Shown here in pieces: positions 18,306 through 27,746 of a DNA stretch of 64,000 nt. The DNA is taken from the NCBI RefSeq assembly GCF_004005995.1, contig NZ_CP034767.1:2170001-2234000 (forward strand). Direction: 5' to 3'. The translations under genes were made by a program, and so were the position numbers. The notes under the pieces are model-generated. The model saw only the letters and a program-made list of their open reading frames with translations. It was not told where the DNA came from and ran no database searches. Each line of letters starts with the position of its first letter. Within the stretch, counting starts at the first letter, position 1. The DNA comes from Devosia sp. 1566 (GTDB taxonomy: Bacteria; Pseudomonadota; Alphaproteobacteria; Rhizobiales; Devosiaceae).

Positions 18306-19909
18306 TGCCGTTCCTTGGTGGTGAGGAAGCGGATCTTGGGCCAATCCTGCTTGGCGCGATCGGCCCACCAGGCGTTTTGCGCCAGGAACACCGGCGCTTC
18401 CGTGCGATCCTCGGCCATGTTGACCTTCTGGGCGGCGATGAAGCGCTTGAGCTCTTCGGGATCGTCGCTTTCAACCCAGCGCGCCACTTCATAGCCCAGC
18501 GATTCAAAGGTGATCGGCACGCCATATTCCTTGGCGACCCGGGCGGACAGCACTTCGAGCTGCAGCTGGCCGACGACACCCACGATCCAGTCCGCGCCGA
18601 CCATGCGACGGAACACCTGGGTGACGCCTTCTTCGGCAAGGTCCGACAGGGCCTTGCTCATCTGCTTGGTCTTCATGTGATCGGTGAGGCGGACGCGGCG
18701 GATAATTTCGGGCGCGAAATTGGGTATGCCGGTAACGTTGATCGTCGCGCCTTCGGTCAGCGTATCGCCGACCGAGAGGGTGCCATGGTTGGGGATGCCG
18801 ACGATATCGCCCGCCACCGCTTCTTCGGCCAATTCGCGGTTATTGCCGAAAAAGAACATCGGGTTGGAAACGGCCATGTCCTTGCCCGAGCGAACATTCT
18901 TGAGGCGCATGCCGCGCTCGAACTTACCTGAGCACAGGCGCACAAAGGCGATGCGGTCGCGGTGATTGGCGTCCATATTCGCCTGCACCTTGAACACAAA
19001 GCCGGTGACCTTTTTATCGGCCGGGGCGATGGGCGCGGGCAGAGCCGGCTGGGGCCGCGGCTCGGGGCCCCAGTCACCGAGCGTGCGCAGCAGTTCGGCA
19101 ACGCTGACGCCCTTGAGTGCCGAGCCAAAGAGGACCGGGCTGAGGTGGCCCTGGTGGAAGGTGTCGAGATCGAAGGCGGGCAACATGGCGCGCGCCATTT
19201 CGAGCGTTTCCAGCGCCGCCATGAACACAGGATTGTCGACCAGGGCATCGTTGTCGAGCAGGTCTTCGAGTTCGTCGAACTCGGCAATGGTCTTGCCCTG
19301 CGGGTTGACCACCCGCTTTTCAACCAAGTCGATATAGCCGCCGAAATCCACCCCCTGTCCGATCGGCCACAGCACGGGGGTAAGGTCGAGCGCCAGCTTG
19401 CTCTGGATTTCATCGATCAGATCGAGCGGGCTTTGCCCTTCGCGGTCGACCTTGTTGATAAAGGTGATGATCGGGATATCGCGCAGTCGGCACACTTCAA
19501 AGAGCTTGAGCGTCTGCGATTCGATACCTTTCGCCGCGTCGATCACCATGATCGCGGCATCCACCGCCGTCAGGGTGCGGTAGGTGTCTTCCGAAAAGTC
19601 GGAGTGGCCTGGCGTATCGAGCAGGTTGAGCGTCAGCCCGTCATATTCAAAGGTCATCACCGAGGAGGTGATGGAAATGCCGCGCTGCTGCTCCATTTCC
19701 ATCCAGTCCGAACGGGTGGAGCGCTGCCCCGCCTTGCCGCGCACGGCACCGGCCTGCTGAATGGCACCGGCAGCCGCCAACAGGCGCTCGGTGAGCGTCG
19801 TCTTGCCGGCGTCAGGGTGCGAAATGATCGCAAAGGTCCGGCGCGTACGGTAAGCTTCGGTGGAAACGGCGCGCGGCGAAAGCTCGGGCGCCAGGGTCGG
19901 CATAGTCAT
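18302..19909 (-). CDS. prfC: Peptide chain release factor 3
   Basis: RF3 is the GTPase that removes RF1/RF2 from the ribosome after termination. The 535-residue product matches the family length (about 530). The G-domain motifs are complete: SHPDAGKTTLTE (30-41), the switch region QRGISITSSV, DTPGHSDF and NKVDREGQ; RF3-specific C-terminal domains follow (FNPARH-like segment, here FESLGYEVARWVESDD). It leads a unit with a methyltransferase and a ferredoxin. The ATG at 19909 gives the expected N-terminus but has no obvious Shine-Dalgarno; an ATG two codons later is equally possible. Confidence 0.96.
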   Translation of the reverse strand: MTMPTLAPELSPRAVSTEAYRTRRTFAIISHPDAGKTTLTERLLAAAGAIQQAGAVRGKAGQRSTRSDWMEMEQQRGISITSSVMTFEYDGLTLNLLDTPGHSDFSEDTYRTLTAVDAAIMVIDAAKGIESQTLKLFEVCRLRDIPIITFINKVDREGQSPLDLIDEIQSKLALDLTPVLWPIGQGVDFGGYIDLVEKRVVNPQGKTIAEFDELEDLLDNDALVDNPVFMAALETLEMARAMLPAFDLDTFHQGHLSPVLFGSALKGVSVAELLRTLGDWGPEPRPQPALPAPIAPADKKVTGFVFKVQANMDANHRDRIAFVRLCSGKFERGMRLKNVRSGKDMAVSNPMFFFGNNRELAEEAVAGDIVGIPNHGTLSVGDTLTEGATINVTGIPNFAPEIIRRVRLTDHMKTKQMSKALSDLAEEGVTQVFRRMVGADWIVGVVGQLQLEVLSARVAKEYGVPITFESLGYEVARWVESDDPEELKRFIAAQKVNMAEDRTEAPVFLAQNAWWADRAKQDWPKIRFLTTKERH

Positions 19910-20091
19910 CGGGGTGGGGCCTTGTCTTGGTGGCCATCAACCATGGGCGGCGATGCACCTGAAAGCGCATTAGATATCGGGCGCTCTATAGGCGTTGGCA
20001 AGGCAAGCCGTCAAATTCCTGCGTTGTGCACAGCGCAAAGCGGCCGGGAGGTCCTCGCAGGCCTCACCGGCAGCGGTGCGCGGCGCACCTG

Positions 20092-20484
20092 CTAATTTAA
20101 GTCGTCGGTCAGCATGCCGGCGATGAAGACGCTCACTTCTTCCACAGCCATGGCGAGGTCGGCAAAGCGCTCCGGCCCGACCACCGCAGCATCGGCCAGT
20201 TCCTCCTCGGCAGCCTGCGCCTGATCGGCAACCGTCCAGGCCCCTACTCCGCGTGCAGCGCCCTTGAGCGTGTGCAGGGCAATCCGCGTTTCCGCCCCAT
20301 CTTCGGCCCGCTGCAGCCGAGCCATATAGCTCTTGATCGTGTCGTGGAACAGCCGCAGCACTTCTTGCTCCAGTCCCTCGTCACCCAGGCACTGGCGAGC
20401 CAGGTGCAAGCGATCGATCGGGCCCCCTTTGTTGGCCTCGCTAGGCGAGAACTGCTGGGGGAGCGATGCTGAGGGATTGGCCAT
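20092..20484 (-). CDS. Hpt domain phosphotransfer protein
   Basis: A 130-residue histidine phosphotransfer protein. The phospho-acceptor is His71 in IALHTLKGAARGVGA, the canonical HxLKG(A/S) motif of Hpt four-helix bundles. No catalytic or receiver domain is present, so it would relay phosphate between a hybrid kinase and a response regulator encoded elsewhere. The ATG at 20484 has GGA 7 bp upstream; an upstream in-frame TTG is less likely. It is transcribed away from the GPR-like gene. A functional link to polar growth is possible but not shown by the sequence. Confidence 0.85.
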   Translation of the reverse strand: MANPSASLPQQFSPSEANKGGPIDRLHLARQCLGDEGLEQEVLRLFHDTIKSYMARLQRAEDGAETRIALHTLKGAARGVGAWTVADQAQAAEEELADAAVVGPERFADLAMAVEEVSVFIAGMLTDDLN

Positions 20485-20828
20485 GGTTTTCCACTTGAAC
20501 AACTACGGCCAAGAACGCGACCGGTTGTCCAAGCCTAAGGGGCTGGCGTGAATACCCTATTAAATCGACGGCGCAGTTTGCGCGCATCGAGCGGTCCGTG
20601 TTACCCACTGCAAAAATTAACCTTTGGGTAAGAAACCGTTCGGTTTGAGTTAAATTGCATGTACTACTTAACGATGAACCAGCGCGCGGCGGCGATGGTA
20701 GAGGACCGATGCAGGGCCATTTGCATCGAATTGAACCAATTTGGCGACAAGCCCGGCAACGGCTTGGCGTTAGATCACCCTCTTAAAACCGCCCCCGCTG
20801 CCAGGCCGATGCGAGAGTTGTAAAGAGT
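20485..20828. promoter_or_regulatory. 344-bp divergent intergenic region before the GPR-like gene
   Basis: No gene is visible here. It is AT-richer than its surroundings around 20610-20670. TTAA-CCTTTGG-GTAA at 20617-20631 resembles a CtrA full site (TTAA-N7-TTAA) with one mismatch, and further TTAA elements follow at about 20652 and 20667. CtrA control would suit a cell-cycle and polar-growth gene, but the match is weak. The promoters for Hpt (minus) and GPR (plus) must lie here. Confidence 0.3.
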
Positions 20829-23800
20829 ATGGCGAAAAACCCGACCCCCCCAGCAAACGATCCTGCGGCCCTAGCGTTTTCAGCGGTGGAAGACGCGCTG
20901 AAGGACTCGGTGTTCAATCTCGACAGCTCGGGCGACAAGCCCGCCGAAAAGCGCAACGATCCTGCCAAGTCAGAGCGCCTTTTGGCGGCCGACAAGATCG
21001 CGGCGCAGGCGGGACCGGTCGCCAATGACGATCGGTTCGGCACTTCCAAAATCCTTTACGGCCTGCAGACCCGCTCGTCAGCGACGCCAGTCTGGATGGC
21101 GGTGATCCTGTCGGTGCTGTGGCTGGGCGCCACCGGCGCGGCCGGCGCCATGCGCTATCGCGACCAGTTCGCCGATTTCGGCAGCTTTGTCGGCACCATC
21201 GATTTCATCTTCCTTGCCGCGCTGATGCTCTTGCCCGTGCTGGGCTTTTTTGCCGTCGCTACCTTGTTCCGTCGCGCGCAGGATCTGCGCAACGCGGCTT
21301 CCACCATCACCCAGGCTGCCATTCGCCTGGCCGAGCCCGAAGTCACCGCCGCCGACAAGGTTGCCTCGGTGGGCCAAGCCGTGCGCCGCGAGGTCAATGC
21401 GCTGGGCGACGGGCTGGAGCGCGCCCTGTCGCGCGCCGGTGAACTCGAAGTGATGATCCACAACGAGGTCACGGCACTCGAGCGCACCTATTCCGACAAC
21501 GAGTCGCGCATGCGCGCGCTGATCGCCGAACTCGCCAGCCAGCGCGAAAGCGTTCTGACCAATACCGAGCGGGTGCGCGAAGCCATTACCGAAAGCCATA
21601 CCGGGCTGGTCTTTGATCTCGATGCCATCTCGCAGCGCATCGCCGGCACCTTGGTGGAAAGCGGTGGCACCCTGACCCGCGCCCTTGAGACTGCCGGCAA
21701 TACGCTCAACAGCAGCTTTGGCGAGCGCACCGAAAACTTCGTTGCCCTGGTCGACAACCGCACCACCGACTTCATCTCCGCGCTCGACAACAGCGCTGGC
21801 CGGGTGTCTCAGAACTTTGACGAGCAAACCGCCGCCATGGCGCGCACGCTCGAGGCTCGCACGGGTGAGCTCGACTCCACCATCGAAACCCGCATGCGTG
21901 CGCTGACCGAGGCGCTCGATAGCCGCGTCGGCGATATCGCCAGTGCCATCGACGACCGCACCGCCCGGCTCGATGAGCGCAGCCGCGAACTGGCTGGCTC
22001 GTTTGAAGAACGCACCGGCAATCTGGCCGGCCTGATTGCCGACCGCAGCGCTACCCTGGCCGACACGCTTGAGCAGCGAAGCAACGCCCTGGCCGGCATA
22101 CTGGAAGACCGCACCAGCGTGCTCTCGGCCGTGCTGGAGCAGCGCGCCGGTGACCTGTCCGGAGCCCTGGGCGACCGCACCAGCGAAATCGCGACCCTGT
22201 TGTCGGAGGGCGGCAACAATCTTCTGGAACAGCTGCGCGAACGCGGCGACTCCGTCACCACAGCGCTCGACACCATCGGCAGCCGCATTGCCGAGGAGAT
22301 CGCTAACCGGTCGCGCGAAGCCGAGGGCATTCTGAACTCGGCCAGCCGCCAGATCGACGAAACCGTTTCCATCCAGCTAAATGGCATCGAGAGCCGCCTG
22401 CAAACGGCCCTGATCGAGCTCAATGGCGCTTTGGAAGATTCCTCCGAACGCGCCCGTTTGACCCTTTCCACGGCCGGACAGGATTCGCTGGGCCAGTTCG
22501 ATGCCCGCCTCGCCGAGGTCACCGGTGCGCTCGATAGCCGCCTGCACAGCCTTGACGATGTGATTGGCGACAAGGGCGAGCAACTGCTGCGTCGCCTTGA
22601 AGCGCAAAGCAGCAGCTTTGCCGCGCGCGCCAATGTTCTGGAAATGGCGCTGAACGAAGAATCGGGTCGCTTCAACGCCGTGGTTGCCGAGCGCACCCGG
22701 GAATTGGGCGAAGTGCTTGGTTCGCGCACCCAGGCCATCACCGATAGCCTCACCACCACCTCGCGTGAACTCGGTGAAAAGCTGGATGGCCATGCCGGCA
22801 TCATCGCCGAAGCCATTGATGGCCGCACCCAGCGTCTCGACGAAATCCTCACCGCCCGCAGCGGCGAAATCCGCGGCGCCTTTGAAAATCGCTTCACCGA
22901 AATCGATGAAGCGCTGGGCGCCCGCACCGGCGAACTCGACCAGGTGCTGAGCACCCGCGCCGGTGAGATCAACCGCGTCATGGGTGCCCATGCCGCCCGC
23001 GTCGAGCAGGTCCTGGGCAGCCGCGCCGGCGAAATCGACCAGACGCTGAGCGCCCGCACGGGGGAACTTGAGCAGGTACTCACCGCCCGCGCCGATCAGA
23101 TCGATCAGGTACTCGGTACACGCGCCAGCGAAATCACCGCGGCCATAACCATCCACACCGATGAGCTCACCGCGACGCTTGATGGCCGTGGCAACGAGTT
23201 CAGCGAGGCCATCCGCCTGCGCTCGCAGGAACTGGGCGAAACCCTACTCACCGGCACCGAGGCTTTCGACCAGGCCATTGCCGGCCGCACCCAGCGCCTT
23301 GCCGATACACTGCAGGACCGCACCGCGGCCCTTTCGACGCAGATCGAGGAAAGCGCTACGGGCCTCGCCGCATCCATCGACCAGCATACCGGCGCGATTT
23401 CGGCCCGCTTCCATCAGCACACCAACCGCTTCGCCAACGAAGTTGATCAGCGGGCAGCTGGCCTCGCCGCCATGCTCGACGAACGGGCGGCCGGCTTTAC
23501 CGGCACAATCGAAAGCCAGACTGCCGATCTGACCGAAGCGCTCGACAGCCGCACCGGCGCATTTATCAATGCGCTCGATACGCGTGCTGCCGACCTCACC
23601 GGCGCGCTGGACAGCCGCCTGACGGATATCACCGGGTCGATGGACAGCCGCGTCGCCGATATCACCGGCGCCCTCGATACCCGCGTTACCGATTTGACCG
23701 GGGCACTCGACACCCGTTTGAGCGGCATCACCGGGGCTCTGGATCGCAGCGTTGCCGAACTGTCTGGTGCGTTCGACAGCCGCGTTGGCGGGATCACTGG

Positions 23801-26800
23801 CGCCCTGGACCAGGGCGTATCGCAGATCACGCAAGCGCTGGAAGGTCGTCTGGAAGGCATCAGCGGTGTGCTTGATCACGGCGTTTCCCAGCTCGGCGAC
23901 ACCCTCGATAGCCGCCTTGGCGGTATTGCTGGCACGCTGGATCAGGGCGTGTCGCAGCTGGCTGGCGCCCTCGACAGCCGCGTCGGCGGCATTGCCGTCA
24001 CCCTCGATCAGGGCGTGTCGCGCCTGACCGGTGCGCTTGACAGCCGCCGCGCTGGGTTCACCGAAGCCCTGGATAGCCGCACGGCCGAGCTCACCGAAGC
24101 ACTCGACACCCGCACCGCAGAACTGACCCAGGCGCTCGACAGCCGCAGCTCGGGCCTTACCGGCGCGCTCGATGCCCGCCTGACGGAGCTGACCGGGGCC
24201 CTTGACGGCCGCGTCAGCGACTTTACCGAGGCCCTCGACGGCCGCGCCTATAGCCTCAACGCAGCACTTGGCGCGCGCACTGACGAGCTCGCTTCCGCGC
24301 TCGACGAGCGCACGGCGAACCTTTCGGGCCAGATCGCTGCCGGCACGGAAAAGCTCAGCACCGAGCTCACCACGCAGGCTGCGGCACTCACCGGTGCGCT
24401 TGATGCGCGCACCAATGAGCTGGCCGGCACGATCGGCATGCGCACCCACCAGCTCAACGACGCACTGGGTGCCCGCACCCAGGCGCTGTCCGACACGCTG
24501 GCGACGCACACCACCTCCATCGGCGAAACCATGGGCCTGCGCACGGCCGAGCTGGCCGACACCATCGCCCAGCAGAGCGAAGACGCCCGCACCCGCATCG
24601 ATGCCTCGCTGCGCGAAGTCACCGACACCATGGCCGAACGCGTCAATGGCATGTCGGACGTGATCGCCAGCAAGGTTGCCGAGGTGAACACCCATCTGGG
24701 CGTTGGGCTCGACAGCGCCGTGGCCAAGATCTCGGATGCCGAAAATGGCGTTGCCGCCCGTCTCGACGCGGTCAGCGCCACTGTGGGCGAAAGCGCGCGC
24801 AAGGCCGCCGATCTCATCGAGACCGGCGTCAACATGGCGCGTCGCGCCATCACCGACATGGTGGACCAGCGCTTGGGCACCCTGCCCGAAGCCATCACCG
24901 CCCGCGCCGATATCACGGCCGAGCGCCTGGCTGCGCTCAACGCCTCGATCAACACCTCGATCACCCAGTCCATGGCGGATCTGGAAGCGGGCGCTGATCG
25001 CATCGAGGAAACCATTTCGACGCGCATCATCGCGGCAACCCACAATATTGCCGAGGATATCAGCGCCACCGCCAATAGCATGGACGCAGCGGTTCGCGCG
25101 GCGATGAACCAGATCCGCTCGGCTGCGGCTGGCATCGACGAGGTCGTTTCGGTCAAGGCCGTTGGTGCGGTCGATGCGATCGGCAATCAGATCGCCGATC
25201 TCAACCGCTCGGTGGAAGAGCAGACCAATGCCTTTGCGGCGCTGGTGACCGAGCGCTCCGACCAGTTGCAGGGCGCCCTGCTCAGCCATGGCAATGTGCT
25301 GCGCGACGCCTTGGCCGACAATGCCCGCGAAGCCGAAACCATCATGTCGGCCTCGACCTCGCGCATCCTGTCCGATGTCACCGCGGCACTGGGCAAGCTC
25401 AACGACTCCAACCTGCTGCTGCAGCGGGTGCTCGATGCCTCGACCGCCAATCTGGCGAGCCTCGAGAGCAGCGTTGCCCAGCAGACTGCGACCTATTCGG
25501 CCACCGTTCGCGAAGCGATCGGCCAGACCGAAGAAGCCGGCCAGATGGTCAGCCAACATGTCGGTGCGCTGCAGAGCACCATCCGCACCATGGTGGACGA
25601 GTTCTCCTCCATGCTCGGCAAGCTGGACGCGGAAGCGGCCAATATGGACCGCGCCTCCTCGGCCCTTGCAACCACGGGCGACTTCGCGGTGGAAACGCTG
25701 GAAGAACGCCGCAACGCCATGGACGCTCTGGCGGCCAGCTTCACCTCGCGTGCCGACGACATCGACAACCGCATGCGCATGTTCGCGCAGTCGATTGCCG
25801 AAACCGTCAACGACACCGAACGCCGCCTGATCGGTGCGCGTCGGGCCATGGACGAGGCCCTGGGTGAAACCACTCATACCGTTGCCGATACGCTGGCCAG
25901 CACCACTTCGGCGGTGACCGAAGCGCTCAGCCAGACTTCGGCCCAGGTCGCCGAGGTGATCCAGGCCAATACCAGCAGCGTCAATGATGCGATCTACGCA
26001 ACCAATGAGCGCCTCAACTCGACGCTCAATGCCAGCACCGAACGCTTCGCGGCGACGCTGAATTCCAGTGCGGCCCAGGTCGATGGCGCCCTTTCCCGCG
26101 CCAGCGACGCGGCGACCGGTGCGCTCAACGAAACCACAAGCACCATCCGCTCGGCCCTTTCCGAACAAACCGCGCAGGTCAATTCGGCGCTGGAAGAAAA
26201 TGCCAACCGCGTGGCCGACATCCTGACGTCGGCCGCCGGCAGCGTCACCGATGTGCTCAGCGCCACCACCAGCACGCTGGCAGAAACCATCAGTGATAGC
26301 GCCGTTTCGGTGCGCAATGCGGTTTCGAGCAATACCGGAGTGTTGCGCCAGGCAATCGACCAGAGCACGGGCACGTTCCGTGAGGCTCTGGAGCAAACCA
26401 GCGGCGATGTGGCATCGCGCCTGGGTGATTTCCGCAGCACCGCGGAAACCGAAAGCGGGCGCGCCAGCGCCGCGCTCCAGGAAGCCCAGCAGCAGATGAT
26501 CGGCGAAATGCAGCGGGCTCTGGAAGAAGCAACGCGCCGGTTCAACGACACCGCCCGCGCCATGCGCGACACCGCCCGCGAAGTGGGCTCCGAGCTCGAA
26601 GCGACCCGTTCCGAGCTGGCCCGCGGCGTTGCCGAACTGCCCGAGGAAACCCGCGCCAGTGCAGCCGCCATGCGACGCGTGGTTGCCGAGCAGATCGAGG
26701 CCCTGAGCGAGCTCAACGCCATTGTGCGCGCGCAGCCGGCCACCCATGACCTGCACGACCGCCGTCCGGCCCAGCGCGCCAACCGTTATGAGGCACCGCG

Positions 26801-27515
26801 CGCCGAAGCCAGCTATCCGCAGCCGCGCGAAGCTGCGCCCGAGCCCGTGCGTCAGGCCCGGATGGAGCCCGCCCGGCCCGCCCAGCCAGAGCCACAGCGC
26901 CAGCCGGCACCCGAGCCGGTCCGCCAAACCCTGGTGGATCCGATCCGTGCGCCCGAGCCCGCTCGTCAGCCGCTGGTCGATCCGATCCGCGCCCCTGAGC
27001 CGGCTCGTCCGGCGGCAGTCCAGCCGGCCGCACCAGTCCAGCCAGCTGCACCGGTTCAGCCCGCAGCACCTGCGGAAGCTGAAGCAAGCCCGGCCGCGCA
27101 GGATACCGGTGGCTGGCTGCGTGATGTGCTGCGCAATGCATCGGCCAAGCAGGCCAGCACCCAGCAGCAAGCGCCGCAGCAGGGTCTTTCGGGGCTGACC
27201 GAGGATATCGCCCGCGCCATCGACGATGCCGCTCTGGGCGAAGCCTGGGCTCGCTACCAAGCCGGGGAATCCAACGTGTTCTCGCGCCGAATCTATACGC
27301 TGACCGGCCAGGGCACCTATGACGATGTCCGCAAGCGCGTGCAGCGCGACGCCGATTTCGCCCGTACGGCCCAAGCTTACATGGGTGAGTTCGAGCAGCT
27401 GCTGAAGCGTGCGGCTGCCGGTCCCCGTGCCGCTGCCGAAACGCGCGAATATCTGCTGTCCGATCGCGGCAAGGTCTACACCATGCTGGCCCATGCCAGC
27501 GGGCGCCTGAACTAG
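20829..27515 (+). CDS. GPR/RgsE-like giant coiled-coil polar growth protein
   Basis: A 2228-residue membrane-anchored protein. Residues 1-86 are polar and end in a FGTSKILYGLQTR motif; two membrane helices follow (about 87-108 and 124-147). Residues about 340-1245 are dominated by 11-residue repeats of the form GALDSRVxxIT, an apolipoprotein-like amphipathic helix; helical coiled coil continues to about 1970. A Pro/Glu/Arg-rich linker (about 1972-2090) precedes a conserved C-terminal domain (EDIARAIDDAALGEAWARYQ and RKRVQRDADFARTAQAY). This architecture and size match Agrobacterium GPR (about 2100 residues, a ring at the growth pole) and Sinorhizobium RgsE. It should scaffold polar peptidoglycan synthesis. 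It is a single gene with a strong terminator; the long antisense open frame is a repeat artefact. Confidence 0.87.
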   Translation: MAKNPTPPANDPAALAFSAVEDALKDSVFNLDSSGDKPAEKRNDPAKSERLLAADKIAAQAGPVANDDRFGTSKILYGLQTRSSATPVWMAVILSVLWLGATGAAGAMRYRDQFADFGSFVGTIDFIFLAALMLLPVLGFFAVATLFRRAQDLRNAASTITQAAIRLAEPEVTAADKVASVGQAVRREVNALGDGLERALSRAGELEVMIHNEVTALERTYSDNESRMRALIAELASQRESVLTNTERVREAITESHTGLVFDLDAISQRIAGTLVESGGTLTRALETAGNTLNSSFGERTENFVALVDNRTTDFISALDNSAGRVSQNFDEQTAAMARTLEARTGELDSTIETRMRALTEALDSRVGDIASAIDDRTARLDERSRELAGSFEERTGNLAGLIADRSATLADTLEQRSNALAGILEDRTSVLSAVLEQRAGDLSGALGDRTSEIATLLSEGGNNLLEQLRERGDSVTTALDTIGSRIAEEIANRSREAEGILNSASRQIDETVSIQLNGIESRLQTALIELNGALEDSSERARLTLSTAGQDSLGQFDARLAEVTGALDSRLHSLDDVIGDKGEQLLRRLEAQSSSFAARANVLEMALNEESGRFNAVVAERTRELGEVLGSRTQAITDSLTTTSRELGEKLDGHAGIIAEAIDGRTQRLDEILTARSGEIRGAFENRFTEIDEALGARTGELDQVLSTRAGEINRVMGAHAARVEQVLGSRAGEIDQTLSARTGELEQVLTARADQIDQVLGTRASEITAAITIHTDELTATLDGRGNEFSEAIRLRSQELGETLLTGTEAFDQAIAGRTQRLADTLQDRTAALSTQIEESATGLAASIDQHTGAISARFHQHTNRFANEVDQRAAGLAAMLDERAAGFTGTIESQTADLTEALDSRTGAFINALDTRAADLTGALDSRLTDITGSMDSRVADITGALDTRVTDLTGALDTRLSGITGALDRSVAELSGAFDSRVGGITGALDQGVSQITQALEGRLEGISGVLDHGVSQLGDTLDSRLGGIAGTLDQGVSQLAGALDSRVGGIAVTLDQGVSRLTGALDSRRAGFTEALDSRTAELTEALDTRTAELTQALDSRSSGLTGALDARLTELTGALDGRVSDFTEALDGRAYSLNAALGARTDELASALDERTANLSGQIAAGTEKLSTELTTQAAALTGALDARTNELAGTIGMRTHQLNDALGARTQALSDTLATHTTSIGETMGLRTAELADTIAQQSEDARTRIDASLREVTDTMAERVNGMSDVIASKVAEVNTHLGVGLDSAVAKISDAENGVAARLDAVSATVGESARKAADLIETGVNMARRAITDMVDQRLGTLPEAITARADITAERLAALNASINTSITQSMADLEAGADRIEETISTRIIAATHNIAEDISATANSMDAAVRAAMNQIRSAAAGIDEVVSVKAVGAVDAIGNQIADLNRSVEEQTNAFAALVTERSDQLQGALLSHGNVLRDALADNAREAETIMSASTSRILSDVTAALGKLNDSNLLLQRVLDASTANLASLESSVAQQTATYSATVREAIGQTEEAGQMVSQHVGALQSTIRTMVDEFSSMLGKLDAEAANMDRASSALATTGDFAVETLEERRNAMDALAASFTSRADDIDNRMRMFAQSIAETVNDTERRLIGARRAMDEALGETTHTVADTLASTTSAVTEALSQTSAQVAEVIQANTSSVNDAIYATNERLNSTLNASTERFAATLNSSAAQVDGALSRASDAATGALNETTSTIRSALSEQTAQVNSALEENANRVADILTSAAGSVTDVLSATTSTLAETISDSAVSVRNAVSSNTGVLRQAIDQSTGTFREALEQTSGDVASRLGDFRSTAETESGRASAALQEAQQQMIGEMQRALEEATRRFNDTARAMRDTAREVGSELEATRSELARGVAELPEETRASAAAMRRVVAEQIEALSELNAIVRAQPATHDLHDRRPAQRANRYEAPRAEASYPQPREAAPEPVRQARMEPARPAQPEPQRQPAPEPVRQTLVDPIRAPEPARQPLVDPIRAPEPARPAAVQPAAPVQPAAPVQPAAPAEAEASPAAQDTGGWLRDVLRNASAKQASTQQQAPQQGLSGLTEDIARAIDDAALGEAWARYQAGESNVFSRRIYTLTGQGTYDDVRKRVQRDADFARTAQAYMGEFEQLLKRAAAGPRAAAETREYLLSDRGKVYTMLAHASGRLN
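23535..24326 (+). repeat. 24 tandem 33-bp units encoding hendecads
   Basis: Twenty-four consecutive in-frame 33-bp units (residues 903-1166) without a single phase shift, consensus (G/E)ALD(S/T)R-x-x-x-(I/L)T. Units alternate in part between a DSRVGGI and a DQGVSQI form (about residues 980-1060), which suggests duplication of two-unit blocks. An 11-residue period gives three helical turns and a long straight amphipathic helix. Repeated DNA of this kind is prone to copy-number change. Confidence 0.9.
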
Positions 27516-27536
27516 TCGGAACTGCAACAAACGAAC

Positions 27537-27566
27537 AAAGGCCCCGGTAAAAACCGGGGCCTTTTT
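27537..27566 (+). terminator. Strong rho-independent terminator of the GPR-like gene
   Basis: Twelve-bp perfect stem AAAGGCCCCGGT / ACCGGGGCCTTT with an AAAA loop, running into TTTTT, 21 bp after the stop codon. Confidence 0.92.
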
Positions 27567-27746
27567 GTTGGGCGTGGCCACTGTGAATTCCCGTCAACGG
27601 CCGAGCCCAGACGCGGAGCTCAAGCAGCCCCGGGTCGGTGCTCGCTGGCAGCCCCCTCTGCTCACGAGGATGCGGCTGAGGCGACCAGGCAAGCTGACGG
27701 CAACCTGTCTCGAAAAAACCAGCCCCTCCGCCGACGCGCGCCGGGC

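Noticed and set aside
23535..24326. Regular 33-bp repeats that could suggest a CRISPR array
   Set aside because: No unique spacers; units are contiguous, degenerate and in frame, encoding 11-residue helix repeats. No cas genes nearby.
23244..27581. 1445-codon open frame antisense to the GPR-like gene
   Set aside because: It mirrors the repeated GC-rich codons of the sense gene; its product is low-complexity Gly/Ala/Arg/Val sequence without a fold, while the sense frame has membrane helices, coiled coil and a conserved C-terminus.
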